Both the position numbers and the translations under genes were made by a program. Below the pieces are notes generated by a model. It was not told the DNA's origin, made no database searches, and saw only the letters and a list, made by a program, of their open reading frames with translations. A DNA stretch of 64,000 bases from Flavobacterium sp. (GTDB lineage Bacteria > Bacteroidota > Bacteroidia > Flavobacteriales > Flavobacteriaceae), in contig JASLED010000092.1 in NCBI GenBank assembly GCA_030151255.1, positions 38,276-102,275 on the forward strand, in the 5' to 3' direction. The stretch's first letter is position 1; the number at the start of each line of letters is the position of its first letter. Below, piece by piece: positions 24,979 to 33,892 of this stretch.

Positions 24979-27354
24979 TTATTCATATTTAATTCGTTTA
25001 ATTAAATCAACTTTTGTAGCAACATTTATCTTTATAGCTACTAAACCAAACACAAAACCGAGCAACACAATAAATGAGAATACAAATGGATAATATTCTA
25101 TTTCTTGCTTGTAATTAAATTTTTCCAACCAAAGATTCATAATCCAATAAATAGGATAAATGGCTAATAAATAAGCAATAACAACCGATATAAATATGGG
25201 TTTACCAAATAAACACAAGAGTTGTTGAGTGCTTGCTCCAACTATTTTGCGAACAATAATTTCTTTTTGCTTTTGCTCTAACTGTAAGGATAAGCTAGCA
25301 TATAATCCAAATAATGCCATAAAAACTACTGCCACATCCCACATAAAAAACATCTGCTTTTGCGATAAAATATGTTCGTAATTTTTATTGAATTGTTTAG
25401 ATACCGAACTATATTCAAACGGATATTCTTCATCTACTTGTTCTTTCCAAAAGCGCCCTATTCGCTGAATCACTTCTTTGGCATCGATATTTTTATCTAA
25501 TGCAATCGACAAATATTTAATATCATATGGCAAAAACTCTACATCGCACCAATCAAAAAATAAGGTAGGTTGAATTGCTTCTTCAAAACCTGCACTTAAA
25601 TAATTGGCAACAACTCCTTCTATCAAATATGTATTTTTATCAAATGCAATGGCTTGCCCTAATACTTCGTTTGGTGTTTTTCCTATTTTTTGCAACAATT
25701 TCTCGTTCAGCCAAACTCTTGGTAAACTATCATAAACAATGGGTTGCTGAGCTATTTTTTGAAAACCTAGCATATCTAAATAATTTCGATCTACACCTTC
25801 CAATACAAAATCGGGTAAAGAAGCAGTGCCGTAAAACGCCATTTGATTGGCTTTAATCGATTTATTTTCAAACGCAATTGTAGATAAAGCCACATCTTTT
25901 ACACCTTGCACTTGTTTTAATGCGTTGATTAAGGCATCATTATTATAAAACTTTCGTCGGATTTGCTGGGTATAAAGCTTAACTTGATATACGTTATCTC
26001 CTTCAAAACCACGCGGATGACTATTCATAAACTGCACTTGTTTTGCAATAACCCAACCGCCAACTAAAAAGAAAAAGGCAATAGCAATTTGTATTGTAAG
26101 ACTAATTTCTCTCCATTTTATCTTACTCCTTTTTTGTACCTTTTCTACATACATTTGCTGAATCACTTGTACAACAAACAATGATAATATACTGCCAGCG
26201 CCCAAAATAATAACTGCTATAACAACTATAATTCCCAACCATAATACGCGATGTTGTATTCCGATCGATTTATGTAAAAACGCATTATAGCTTGGCAAAC
26301 TAAATTCGATCAGTACAATTGCAATTGCAACAGCAATAATTACGTTTAGCAATGTTTCAAAACCAATTTGTGCTAAAAACTGTTTTCTGGAACTACCTAA
26401 TACATAACGAATTTGAAATTCTTTATAACGCGATAATATTCTGGATTGATTTAGATTGATATAGTTTAATACAGACAACAGAAAAATCAAAACTGAGCAA
26501 CCGACCAATAAATTCAAGGTTTCTTTTTTCATTTTTCCTTCTAGCAAATTGGTTTGCTTCGAAATGAAGCGCCCTTCTTTAAATGACGATAGCGTTACAT
26601 CAAGTCCTTCAATCTTTTCATTGGTTTCAAATACTTTTCCTTGATTTTGCTCTACAACATTAGCCAAATTATCTTCTAATTTTTCTATTTCTGTTTTAGC
26701 ATTTAGTTTTACCAATAATCCTCCGTTATTTTCTTGCCATAATGTTTGCTTTACTTCTTTGTTCCAATCAATGTTTGTTAGCACAACATCTGGCAAAATA
26801 GTGGCTTTCTTATTAAGTTTATAAACTCCTGCCACAACATATGGAGCATGTGCTAAAGCCAACGTTTTGCCAATTGGATTTTGATTTGGAAAAAATTGCT
26901 GAGCAATTGTTTCAGAAATAGCAATATGCATTGGATCGTTTACTACATCTGACGGTTTACCAGCAACAAATTCAAAAGGCAGAAAATCAAAAAATGTACG
27001 TTGTGTATTTAAAATCTTGCTTATTATGTCTTGTTTTTCCTCACTTTCTGCATAAAACTCTAAATAATCTGGCGCATAATAACAATAATTTTCAATTTGA
27101 TTTTGCTGTAATAACATTGGTCCAATAGCCGCTGGCACAGTTACAGCACTTGCCTGATCACCAACCGTTAAATTTACCTCATATGTATGTTCTACATCAT
27201 CAATCCATCTGTTGTAACTTTGCTCATCTTGCCAAAAAAAGAGCGATAATAACAAGCAGGCAATTCCTATAGACAAACCCAAGGTTGTCCATAAAAAGAA
27301 CATAAAAGATTGTTGAATTTGAGCAACGAAAGTTTTGAACCAACTATAAATCAT
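24979..27354 (-). CDS. FtsX/MacB-type ABC permease (first permease)
   Basis: A 791-residue permease, the first in operon order and the most diverged. The first helix (about 15-42) precedes a periplasmic domain, FtsX helices lie near 280-400, helix five near 420, a second periplasmic domain, and terminal helices near 670-785. Coupling motifs SRYKEFQIRYVLGSSRKQF and QKEIIVRKIVGASTQQL are recognisable but less canonical; the tail is IKRIKYE. The gene lies 8 nt downstream of the first GIN gene. Its role is inferred as one of four alternative or partnered membrane units of the efflux system. Confidence 0.89.
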   Translation of the reverse strand: MIYSWFKTFVAQIQQSFMFFLWTTLGLSIGIACLLLSLFFWQDEQSYNRWIDDVEHTYEVNLTVGDQASAVTVPAAIGPMLLQQNQIENYCYYAPDYLEFYAESEEKQDIISKILNTQRTFFDFLPFEFVAGKPSDVVNDPMHIAISETIAQQFFPNQNPIGKTLALAHAPYVVAGVYKLNKKATILPDVVLTNIDWNKEVKQTLWQENNGGLLVKLNAKTEIEKLEDNLANVVEQNQGKVFETNEKIEGLDVTLSSFKEGRFISKQTNLLEGKMKKETLNLLVGCSVLIFLLSVLNYINLNQSRILSRYKEFQIRYVLGSSRKQFLAQIGFETLLNVIIAVAIAIVLIEFSLPSYNAFLHKSIGIQHRVLWLGIIVVIAVIILGAGSILSLFVVQVIQQMYVEKVQKRSKIKWREISLTIQIAIAFFFLVGGWVIAKQVQFMNSHPRGFEGDNVYQVKLYTQQIRRKFYNNDALINALKQVQGVKDVALSTIAFENKSIKANQMAFYGTASLPDFVLEGVDRNYLDMLGFQKIAQQPIVYDSLPRVWLNEKLLQKIGKTPNEVLGQAIAFDKNTYLIEGVVANYLSAGFEEAIQPTLFFDWCDVEFLPYDIKYLSIALDKNIDAKEVIQRIGRFWKEQVDEEYPFEYSSVSKQFNKNYEHILSQKQMFFMWDVAVVFMALFGLYASLSLQLEQKQKEIIVRKIVGASTQQLLCLFGKPIFISVVIAYLLAIYPIYWIMNLWLEKFNYKQEIEYYPFVFSFIVLLGFVFGLVAIKINVATKVDLIKRIKYE

Positions 27355-27362
27355 TCTTTATT

Positions 27363-28118
27363 TTATTTTTCTTTTACAGAACCCATCGAATCTGTTTTCT
27401 TTTTTAATTCTTTAGGTGTATTGTGGTATACAACTTTTCCCATCGAATCTGCATAAGCGTTTAAAGATTCAATTGGAAAAACCTCTGCTTTTCCCATTGA
27501 GTCGGCTTCTACCTTTATGTGCTTTCCTTTTAATGCTTTTCCATCAAATTTTCCAGCGCTATCAACATTTACTGTAAGATTTTCTGTATCGCCAGATACC
27601 ACAACTTTTCCGGCGCTATCTATAACTGCTGTAATATTTTTTGCGCTAATATCTCCTTCAAATGATCCGGCGCTATCTACGCGAATTGTTGCAGATGTTG
27701 CTATAAAATTTGCCGTTAAAGATGCTGCTGCATCAACAGAAACCTTTACTACCGTTGCTTTTACCCTGCCATTTACAATAACTTTTGCTGTTGTGCTTAT
27801 ATTGTAGTCAGCAATTTTTGATTGAGAAATGTAAATTTTAGTTTTTCCAGACAACGATAATTTGCTTCTATTATTGGTATTCATATCCAAAGTTAAGGTT
27901 GTAGCATTTTGCTTGATATCTACTCGATCTAACTCTGTTTGTGAATTTGCCTCTATTCGAATTACATTTGATGATGAAGTAGCATCTACAATTACTTCAA
28001 AAGGCATAGAAACCACTAGCTTATTAATATCTCCAGAAATGGTGTAATTCTTTTTTACTTGTCCGTGCATTAAAAAAGTTAGCAGGGTTACAAATAAGGT
28101 TACAATATACTTTATCAT
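27363..28118 (-). CDS. Head-GIN (DUF2807) secreted protein with DS[A/M]G ladder
   Basis: A 251-residue exported protein (signal peptide MIKYIVTLFVTLLTFLMHGQ). Its second half shows six copies of DSAG or DSMG at about 19-residue spacing (VDSAGSFEG, IDSAGKVVV, VDSAGKFDG, ADSMGKAEV, ADSMGKVVY, TDSMGSVKE). This is the same coil period as the serine ladders of the two other GIN proteins of the operon but with different chemistry. An acidic Asp stack on one face could bind cations or cationic substrates; that is speculation. The gene is placed between the ATPase and the first permease. It has no lipobox or sorting domain. Confidence 0.84.
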   Translation of the reverse strand: MIKYIVTLFVTLLTFLMHGQVKKNYTISGDINKLVVSMPFEVIVDATSSSNVIRIEANSQTELDRVDIKQNATTLTLDMNTNNRSKLSLSGKTKIYISQSKIADYNISTTAKVIVNGRVKATVVKVSVDAAASLTANFIATSATIRVDSAGSFEGDISAKNITAVIDSAGKVVVSGDTENLTVNVDSAGKFDGKALKGKHIKVEADSMGKAEVFPIESLNAYADSMGKVVYHNTPKELKKKTDSMGSVKEK

Positions 28119-28133
28119 AATTTGTTTATTTTT

Positions 28134-28838
28134 TTATTCTACAAATACATCAACAATTTTAGTATTTACTTTTTCAGACAAAATCATTCCGTCTTTCATC
28201 AAAATAGTTCGTTCAGAATATGAAGCATCATGATGTGAGTGTGTTACCATAATAATTGTTGCTCCTTGCTGATGCAACTCTGTTAACAATTCCATTACTT
28301 CTGCTCCATTTTTACTATCCAAATTTCCTGTTGGCTCATCGGCCAAAATAATTTTAGGATTGTTAATCAATGCTCTACCTACCGCCACACGCTGTTGCTG
28401 ACCGCCCGATAATTGCTGCGGATAATGTTTTAATCGATGAACAATGTTTAATCTTTCTGCAATTTCCAACACTCGTTTTTTTCGCTCATTACTTGGTACT
28501 TTATTGTAAAGCAAAGGCAATTCAATATTATCATACACAGTTAATTCATCAATTAAATTAAAGTTTTGAAAAATGAAACCTATGTTTTCTTTTCGAATAA
28601 TTGCTCGTTGATTTTCGGTTAAACCAACCATTTCTTTATCTAGCAATAAATAACTTCCTGAAGTTGCATCATCCAATAAACCAATGATATTCAACAATGT
28701 TGATTTTCCACAGCCAGATGGCCCCATTACGGATATAAATTCTCCTTTTTTTACTGCCAACGATACTTCGTTTAATGCGGTTGTCTCTACTTCTTCTGTT
28801 TGAAAAATACGCGACATTTGTTTAATTGATATCACCAT
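28134..28838 (-). CDS. ABC transporter ATP-binding protein (LolD/MacB-type)
   Basis: A 234-residue nucleotide-binding subunit, the only one in this operon. Walker A GPSGCGKST (residues 39-47), Q-loop FIFQNFNLIDELTVYDNIELPL, signature LSGGQQQR, Walker B IILADEPTGNLDS and H-loop VTHSHHDA are all intact. The fingerprint is that of ATPases paired with FtsX-fold permeases (LolD, FtsE, MacB N-domain). It presumably drives all four permeases. It lies 2 nt downstream of the adaptor gene and 15 nt upstream of the first GIN gene. Mechanotransmission rather than classical transport is typical for this class. Confidence 0.95.
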   Translation of the reverse strand: MVISIKQMSRIFQTEEVETTALNEVSLAVKKGEFISVMGPSGCGKSTLLNIIGLLDDATSGSYLLLDKEMVGLTENQRAIIRKENIGFIFQNFNLIDELTVYDNIELPLLYNKVPSNERKKRVLEIAERLNIVHRLKHYPQQLSGGQQQRVAVGRALINNPKIILADEPTGNLDSKNGAEVMELLTELHQQGATIIMVTHSHHDASYSERTILMKDGMILSEKVNTKIVDVFVE

Positions 28839-28840
28839 AA

Positions 28841-30082
28841 CTATTCTTTTATCTGTAAATAATTCACTCTTAAATAATCTTTATAACTCGAAACAATTAC
28901 TTTTTCGCCAACTGACAATCCAGAAATCACTTCATAATATGCTGGGTTTTCTCTGCCTAATTCTACTTTTCTTCGTTCGGCCTTATTATCTTTTAAAATA
29001 TAAACCCATTCTCCTTTTGAATCTGCAAGAAAACTACCTTTTGCTAATAGCAATCTATTTTCTTTACCTGATAGAAAAAGCTTTACTCCCATGCTATTTC
29101 CTTCTTTTAATTTTAACTCTTCTGTTGAAATAAAATTCAAATGCACTTCGAATCTACCATTTACAATTTCTGGCAATACTTTGCTTATTTCTACTGTAAC
29201 TAAGTTTCCTTTATTTTCTACCTGTCCTTTTTGTCCAACTGCAATTCTATCCAAATAAAACTCGTCTACATTAGCTACCAATTTATATCCTTCCAAAACA
29301 TCTATTTTTCCAATACTTTCTCCTCTGTTATATGTTTTACCAAGCATTGCATCAAATGCTGTTAATCGGCCAGCAATAGGCGCTTTTACCAAGAAATTTT
29401 GTTTGTTTTCTTTTAGCTTATCCAAACTTAACCGAAGCACTGCAATAGATTGATTAATTTGTTGTACTTGTACTTTGTTTGATTGCTTTTCTTTTGCAAT
29501 ACTTTCTTCCATCAACGCTTTTCGTTTTTTTTGATAATTAAAACTTTCTAACGTTTGATTCCATTCATTCAAAGATAAAATCTCTTGATCAAATAGTTTC
29601 TTGTTTAATGTATATTGCAATTCTGCATTTTTGTATTCGTATTCTATGCTGATTAAATCTTTCATTAAACTAAACTCCTGATTTCTGATATTCATTAAAT
29701 TGACATTCAAATTATTCATTTGTTCAATTAATGTTGATTCTTGCGACATATAAGAAAGCTCAGCACTTGGATTGTACAACATTGCCAAAGGTTCGTCTTT
29801 TTGAACTATCGCTCCATTTTCTACAAAAAGTTCATTTACCGCTCCACCTTCTGAAATATTAATTAAAAGCGACTGAAGTGGCTCTACCTTGCCTTGAAAT
29901 GAAATATATTCCTCAAACGCTCCTTCTTTTACTTCTGCAATTCGAATTTCTTTCTTGGAAACTTTAAGAACAATATCTTGAAAAAACACAAAATAAGAAG
30001 CTGCTCCCAAAACGATAACTCCACATAGGATTAGCAAAATCTTTTGTTTTTTTCTATTTTTACGAGGCAAAACTCTATCCAT
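28841..30082 (-). CDS. HlyD/MacA-type periplasmic adaptor (membrane fusion protein)
   Basis: A 413-residue adaptor that would bridge the inner-membrane ABC complex and the TolC-like channel. A single N-terminal anchor helix (about residues 12-33) is followed by a lipoyl half-motif (YISFQGKVEPLQSLLINISEGGAV), a long coiled coil (about 110-240, with MNNLNVNLMNIRNQ and KEKQSNKVQVQQINQ), the second lipoyl half (FLVKAPIAGRLTAF) and beta-barrel and membrane-proximal domains to the C-terminus. It is the first gene of the ten-gene operon. A purine-rich AAGGGAAT stretch precedes its ATG, and a TGGCAC element lies 34-39 nt upstream. Confidence 0.92.
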   Translation of the reverse strand: MDRVLPRKNRKKQKILLILCGVIVLGAASYFVFFQDIVLKVSKKEIRIAEVKEGAFEEYISFQGKVEPLQSLLINISEGGAVNELFVENGAIVQKDEPLAMLYNPSAELSYMSQESTLIEQMNNLNVNLMNIRNQEFSLMKDLISIEYEYKNAELQYTLNKKLFDQEILSLNEWNQTLESFNYQKKRKALMEESIAKEKQSNKVQVQQINQSIAVLRLSLDKLKENKQNFLVKAPIAGRLTAFDAMLGKTYNRGESIGKIDVLEGYKLVANVDEFYLDRIAVGQKGQVENKGNLVTVEISKVLPEIVNGRFEVHLNFISTEELKLKEGNSMGVKLFLSGKENRLLLAKGSFLADSKGEWVYILKDNKAERRKVELGRENPAYYEVISGLSVGEKVIVSSYKDYLRVNYLQIKE

Positions 30083-30105
30083 ATTCCCTTGTTTTATAAC
30101 TATAC

Positions 30106-30121
30106 TAACAAAAATGTGCCA
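30106..30121 (-). promoter_or_regulatory. Sigma54-like promoter of the efflux operon
   Basis: The minus strand reads TGGCACATTTTTGTTA. TGGCAC is a perfect -24 half. The -12 half is imperfect (TTGT rather than TTGC) and one base closer than the usual GG-N10-GC spacing. It ends 24 nt upstream of the first gene, and the divergent gene codes for a sigma54 activator. The spacing defect keeps confidence moderate. Confidence 0.5.
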
Positions 30122-30183
30122 GAGATTTAATTAAAAATAAAATACTTACTACCAACTATTTACAAAAATAATTTATTTTTAAA

Positions 30184-30220
30184 GTGTTCGATTTTGAACA
30201 CAAAATGTTCGATTTCAACC
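30184..30220. promoter_or_regulatory. Palindromic upstream activating site plus partial copy
   Basis: GTGTTCGATTTTGAACAC (30184-30201) is a perfect 6-bp inverted repeat around 6 nt. TGTTCGATTT recurs at 30206, exactly 21 bp downstream of the first TGTTC, with a decayed right arm (CAACC). Tandem palindromes two helical turns apart are typical binding sites for Fis-type HTH domains of NtrC-like activators. The centre is about 70-90 bp from the -24 element and just before the activator start, allowing autoregulation. Confidence 0.55.
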
Positions 30221-30236
30221 AAGACATCCGTTAACT

Positions 30237-31586
30237 ATGAGAAAAACAAATGCTACAATTTTAGTTTTAGACGATAATACAGAAGTATTAATTGCTGCAA
30301 AGCTACTGTTGAAACGCCATTTTGAAACTGTTTTAACCAGTAATAATCCTAAAAAAGTTATTGGAATATTGCAAGAAACAGCAGTTGATGTTGTTATTTT
30401 AGATATGAATTATCGAGTTGGATTTGAAGACGGAAAAGAAGGTATTTTTTGGTTTAAAGAAATTATTCAGCAATATCCTGAAGTTCAAATTATTTTAATG
30501 ACTTCATACGGAAATGTAGAAACTGCCGTAGAAGGAATTAAACTTGGTGCGATTGACTATATTTTAAAACCATGGAATAACGAGCAATTGGTAAATTTGG
30601 TTAAAAACTCTATTCAACAAAAAAGAAAAAAAGAGCAAATAAAGCCTGAAAATACAGCAACTGTTTTATCTTATTTTGAAGGCACTTCTCCTGCCATTCA
30701 AAAAACATACACAATGGCAAAACGTGTAGCACAAACTGATGTAAACACGTTGATTTTAGGAGAAAATGGAACAGGTAAATATGTTTTAGCAGAATATATT
30801 CATCAAAATTCGACACGAAAAAACCAACCTTTTGTACATGTAGATTTAGGCTCACTCAACGAAAATCTATTTGAAAGCGAATTATTTGGTTATGCCAAAG
30901 GTGCCTTTACAGATGCAAAACAAGACACCGCTGGCCGATTTGAATCAGCTAATGGCGGAACTTTATTTTTAGATGAAATAGGTAATATTCCGCTGCATTT
31001 ACAAGCTAAATTACTACAAGTAATTCAATCAAAATCAGTAATCCGATTGGGCGAATCGCAGCCGCGCGCTGTAGATGTGCGTATTATTACCGCAACAAAT
31101 GCCGATATAGAACAGGAAGTAATACAAAAGGCATTTAGAGAAGATTTGTATTACCGAATTAATACTGTTGTGCTTCAACTTCCTTCTTTAAGAGAGCGCC
31201 GAGAAGATATTCCTGCAATGTTAAATTTCTTTTTGTATCAATATTCTGACAAATATCAAAGAGATATTCCTGAACTAAAACCAGAAACGCTAACAGCACT
31301 TTGCAATTATGAATGGAAAGGAAACATTAGAGAAATGCAAAACCGAGTAGAACGTGCTTTGATTTTAACCGAAGAAAATTTATTGCATTTATCTGATTTT
31401 GGAATTTCTTCTGCTTTAATAAAAGAAACCTTATCTGATGATAATACGTTACAAGATTTGGAAAAAAATACCATCATCAAAACATTAGAAAAACACCATT
31501 ACAACATCAGTCAATCGGCAGATGAATTAGGTTTATCTAGAGCTGCTTTATACAGAAGAATGGAAAAATATAACATCAAAAATTAA
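30237..31586 (+). CDS. Sigma54-dependent response regulator (NtrC family)
   Basis: A 449-residue activator with three domains. The receiver (1-125) has DD at 12-13, phospho-Asp56 and Lys111. The AAA+ domain has Walker A GENGTGK (175-181), the sigma54-contact loop GAFTDA (222-227, a variant of GAFTGA), Walker B GTLFLDE (241-247) and R-fingers in FREDLYYR. The C-terminal Fis-like helix-turn-helix is [19 protein letters not shown]. It is divergent from the efflux operon and followed 8 nt later by its kinase. It most likely turns on the operon from the palindromic sites just upstream of its own start. The GAFTDA variant keeps the contacting Phe and Thr. Confidence 0.94.
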   Translation: MRKTNATILVLDDNTEVLIAAKLLLKRHFETVLTSNNPKKVIGILQETAVDVVILDMNYRVGFEDGKEGIFWFKEIIQQYPEVQIILMTSYGNVETAVEGIKLGAIDYILKPWNNEQLVNLVKNSIQQKRKKEQIKPENTATVLSYFEGTSPAIQKTYTMAKRVAQTDVNTLILGENGTGKYVLAEYIHQNSTRKNQPFVHVDLGSLNENLFESELFGYAKGAFTDAKQDTAGRFESANGGTLFLDEIGNIPLHLQAKLLQVIQSKSVIRLGESQPRAVDVRIITATNADIEQEVIQKAFREDLYYRINTVVLQLPSLRERREDIPAMLNFFLYQYSDKYQRDIPELKPETLTALCNYEWKGNIREMQNRVERALILTEENLLHLSDFGISSALIKETLSDDNTLQDLEKNTIIKTLEKHHYNISQSADELGLSRAALYRRMEKYNIKN

Positions 31587-31594
31587 GATTGCCT

Positions 31595-32920
31595 ATGTCA
31601 TTTTTAGTTCAATCATTTTTGCGCATATTGCTTATTATTTTACTTTGCATTGGGCTATTGTGGCTTGTGCAACACGAGTATTATTATTCGGCAACCATTG
31701 CAACGCTATTTACAATTGGTGCTTTAGCAGAACTTTATTTTTATCATAAAAAATACTTTGCTATTATTGATCGAATTGTATTAGCTATGATCTATAATGA
31801 CTATTCGCTCAAATCAAATAAGCCGCAAAAAATAGAAACGCTAGAAAACTTACAACGTTTGTACAAAAAATTACAAGGCGAACAAGAACAACACGAAGTT
31901 AAAGAATTGGTATACATCAACTTATTGAACAATTTAGAAACTGGCGTTATTATTTTAGAAAAGCAACAAGACAAATGGGATATTTTTTTGATTAATGAAT
32001 ATTTTTCTACACTTTTTGATATTCCGAAAGTAAAATCTTGGTATAATTTAAATCGATTGCTACCTAATTTAACTCAATATATTGAGCAATTAGATTTTCA
32101 AGAATCAAAAGCATCAATCGACATTCAGCTAGAAGGAAAAGAAAAGCAAACATTTATGTTGCAAACCTCAACAACCGTTAGCCAAAATCAGGAGTTTTAT
32201 ATTGTTTTATTAGATTCTATTCAACGCGTTTTAAATAAAAAGGAAAAAGATACTTGGGAAAATTTAATGAAAGTTATTTCTCATGAAATTATGAATTCAT
32301 TAACCCCAATTCATTCTTTAGCACACAACACTTTGGAGATATTAGAAGAAGATATGCCTTTAACCGAAGATGATGTTGATGATCTAAAACTAAGCATTCA
32401 AACCATTGTAAACAGAACAGATCACTTACATCACTTTATTGATAATTATAGAAAACTAACCATGTTGCCAAGTCCGAGAAAAGATTGGATTAAAAGCAGC
32501 GAATGTCTAAAAAATAGCATTGCAATTATTAAATCAATTGGACGAGAAAACACTATTGATTTACAACTAAACATTGAAAAAGATGCTTTGCAACATTGGG
32601 ATAGCAAACAAATGGAACAAGTATTTATCAATTTACTTACCAATGCAATACATGCTGTAAAGCATGAAAATATAAAAATCATTAACGTTCATCAATACGA
32701 AAAAAATGATCGTTTATTTATTGATATTATCGATAGCGGAAAAGGAATTAGCTCAGAAATATTAGACAAAATATTCATTCCTTTTTATACTACAAGAGAA
32801 GATGGCGCAGGAATTGGATTGCCTTTATCTAAAAATATTATAGAAATGCACAATGGCTATTTAACGTATAGAAGAACTGAAAACAAAACTATTTTTAGTA
32901 TAAATTTTCCGGTAAACTAA
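31595..32920 (+). CDS. Sensor histidine kinase partnered with the NtrC-type regulator
   Basis: Two N-terminal helices (about residues 5-26 and 32-50) are joined by a loop of only a few residues, so there is essentially no periplasmic sensor domain. Next come a PAS-like region (about 105-210), the H-box VISHEIMNSLTPI with phospho-His230, and a HATPase domain with NLLTNAIHA, DSGKGI and GAGIGLPLSKNII. Start ATG 31595 is preferred over the TTG at 31589. The short membrane loop suggests that it senses within the membrane, through the ABC permeases, or in the cytosol. It overlaps the convergent ATL gene by 4 nt. Confidence 0.9.
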   Translation: MSFLVQSFLRILLIILLCIGLLWLVQHEYYYSATIATLFTIGALAELYFYHKKYFAIIDRIVLAMIYNDYSLKSNKPQKIETLENLQRLYKKLQGEQEQHEVKELVYINLLNNLETGVIILEKQQDKWDIFLINEYFSTLFDIPKVKSWYNLNRLLPNLTQYIEQLDFQESKASIDIQLEGKEKQTFMLQTSTTVSQNQEFYIVLLDSIQRVLNKKEKDTWENLMKVISHEIMNSLTPIHSLAHNTLEILEEDMPLTEDDVDDLKLSIQTIVNRTDHLHHFIDNYRKLTMLPSPRKDWIKSSECLKNSIAIIKSIGRENTIDLQLNIEKDALQHWDSKQMEQVFINLLTNAIHAVKHENIKIINVHQYEKNDRLFIDIIDSGKGISSEILDKIFIPFYTTREDGAGIGLPLSKNIIEMHNGYLTYRRTENKTIFSINFPVN

Positions 32921-33246
32921 TACGTATAAATTTCTGGCAACCAAAGATGTTGTGGTAAATTTTGCACTTTATTATCAATTACCTCAATACCTTCGCTTTC
33001 AAGTAACTGTTGCATTAAATTAGAGCCATCAAAGTGATGCTTGCCTGTAAGCATTCCGTTTCTATTTACCACTCGATGAGCAGGCACAGAATGATCTAAA
33101 TGTGATGCATTCATAGCGTAACCCACCATTCTGGCTGATTTAGGGGCTCCTATCGCTTTGGCAATGGCTCCATAAGTGGTAACTTTTCCAAACGGAATTT
33201 GTTTTACTACTTCATAAACTTTATCGAAAAAATTTGGTTCCAACAT
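32917..33246 (-). CDS. Alkyltransferase-like protein (ATL, MGMT fold without the acceptor Cys)
   Basis: A 109-residue protein equal to the DNA-binding domain of O6-alkylguanine-DNA alkyltransferase. PFGKVTTYGAIA (helix-turn-helix entry), the Arg-finger region SARMVGYAMNAS and the active-site loop are present, but the loop reads PAHRVVNRNG instead of PCHRV. The alkyl-acceptor Cys is thus Ala. Known ATL proteins (PWHR in E. coli YbaZ) bind O6-alkylguanine and hand it to nucleotide excision repair. This one would do the same rather than repair directly. It lies 2 nt downstream of the LysE-type gene. Confidence 0.88.
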   Translation of the reverse strand: MLEPNFFDKVYEVVKQIPFGKVTTYGAIAKAIGAPKSARMVGYAMNASHLDHSVPAHRVVNRNGMLTGKHHFDGSNLMQQLLESEGIEVIDNKVQNLPQHLWLPEIYTY

Positions 33247-33248
33247 CT

Positions 33249-33887
33249 TTATTTTAAAAGCTTAAACACAGTAATAATACAAATTATTCCAGTAATTGTA
33301 CCAATTATATAATTAATATTTGAAGTAATAAAATTGCTTTTATGTGCTACTTTTTTAAAAATTTTAACATAAACATAAAACATAAGCGCAGATCCTATAA
33401 CCACACCTAACGAAAAGATTGAAGTATAAAGCCACTCAAAAATAGGAAAATCGTAGGTAGCAAGCGTAACACTCAAGAATACGTAATAAGGAATAGAAAA
33501 AACGTTGATTAACGCCAATAAAATCCCATATAAAAACGGATGTTTTTGTCTTTTATCATCTTCTGGATGAAGATCTTCATTCTCTTTTTTAATCATTGGT
33601 TTGGCAAAAAAGAAAAAAAAGATAGTAAGCAATCCAAAAATAGCTAAACCTATTTCGTGCAAAATCTCTGTTATAAAAGGACTTGACTCAATAAGTTTGG
33701 CAAAAAAAATTGCGATATAAGTTTGTATAAAAATTACCATTAGCGCACCAGACACATACGAAATTGCATCTTTTCGGCCTTGTGTATGAGCAATTTTAAC
33801 AGCAGTCATATTCAGTAATCCAGGAAGAGAAACCCCTATAACTGCTGCTAAAAACCCGTATAGTAATAAGATAAAAAAATAATCCAT
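33249..33887 (-). CDS. LysE family transporter
   Basis: A 212-residue inner-membrane protein with about six helices. The N-terminal stretch GVSLPGLLNMTAVKIAHTQGRKDAISYVSGALM corresponds to the LysE/RhtB pattern PGP..........G...G. Family members export amino acids or related small molecules. A cytoplasmic charged loop (KENEDLHPEDDKRQKH) separates the two halves. It lies 5 nt from trmB upstream and 2 nt from the ATL gene downstream, so the three form a small operon. Substrate is unknown. Confidence 0.8.
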   Translation of the reverse strand: MDYFFILLLYGFLAAVIGVSLPGLLNMTAVKIAHTQGRKDAISYVSGALMVIFIQTYIAIFFAKLIESSPFITEILHEIGLAIFGLLTIFFFFFAKPMIKKENEDLHPEDDKRQKHPFLYGILLALINVFSIPYYVFLSVTLATYDFPIFEWLYTSIFSLGVVIGSALMFYVYVKIFKKVAHKSNFITSNINYIIGTITGIICIITVFKLLK

Positions 33888-33892
33888 TATTA

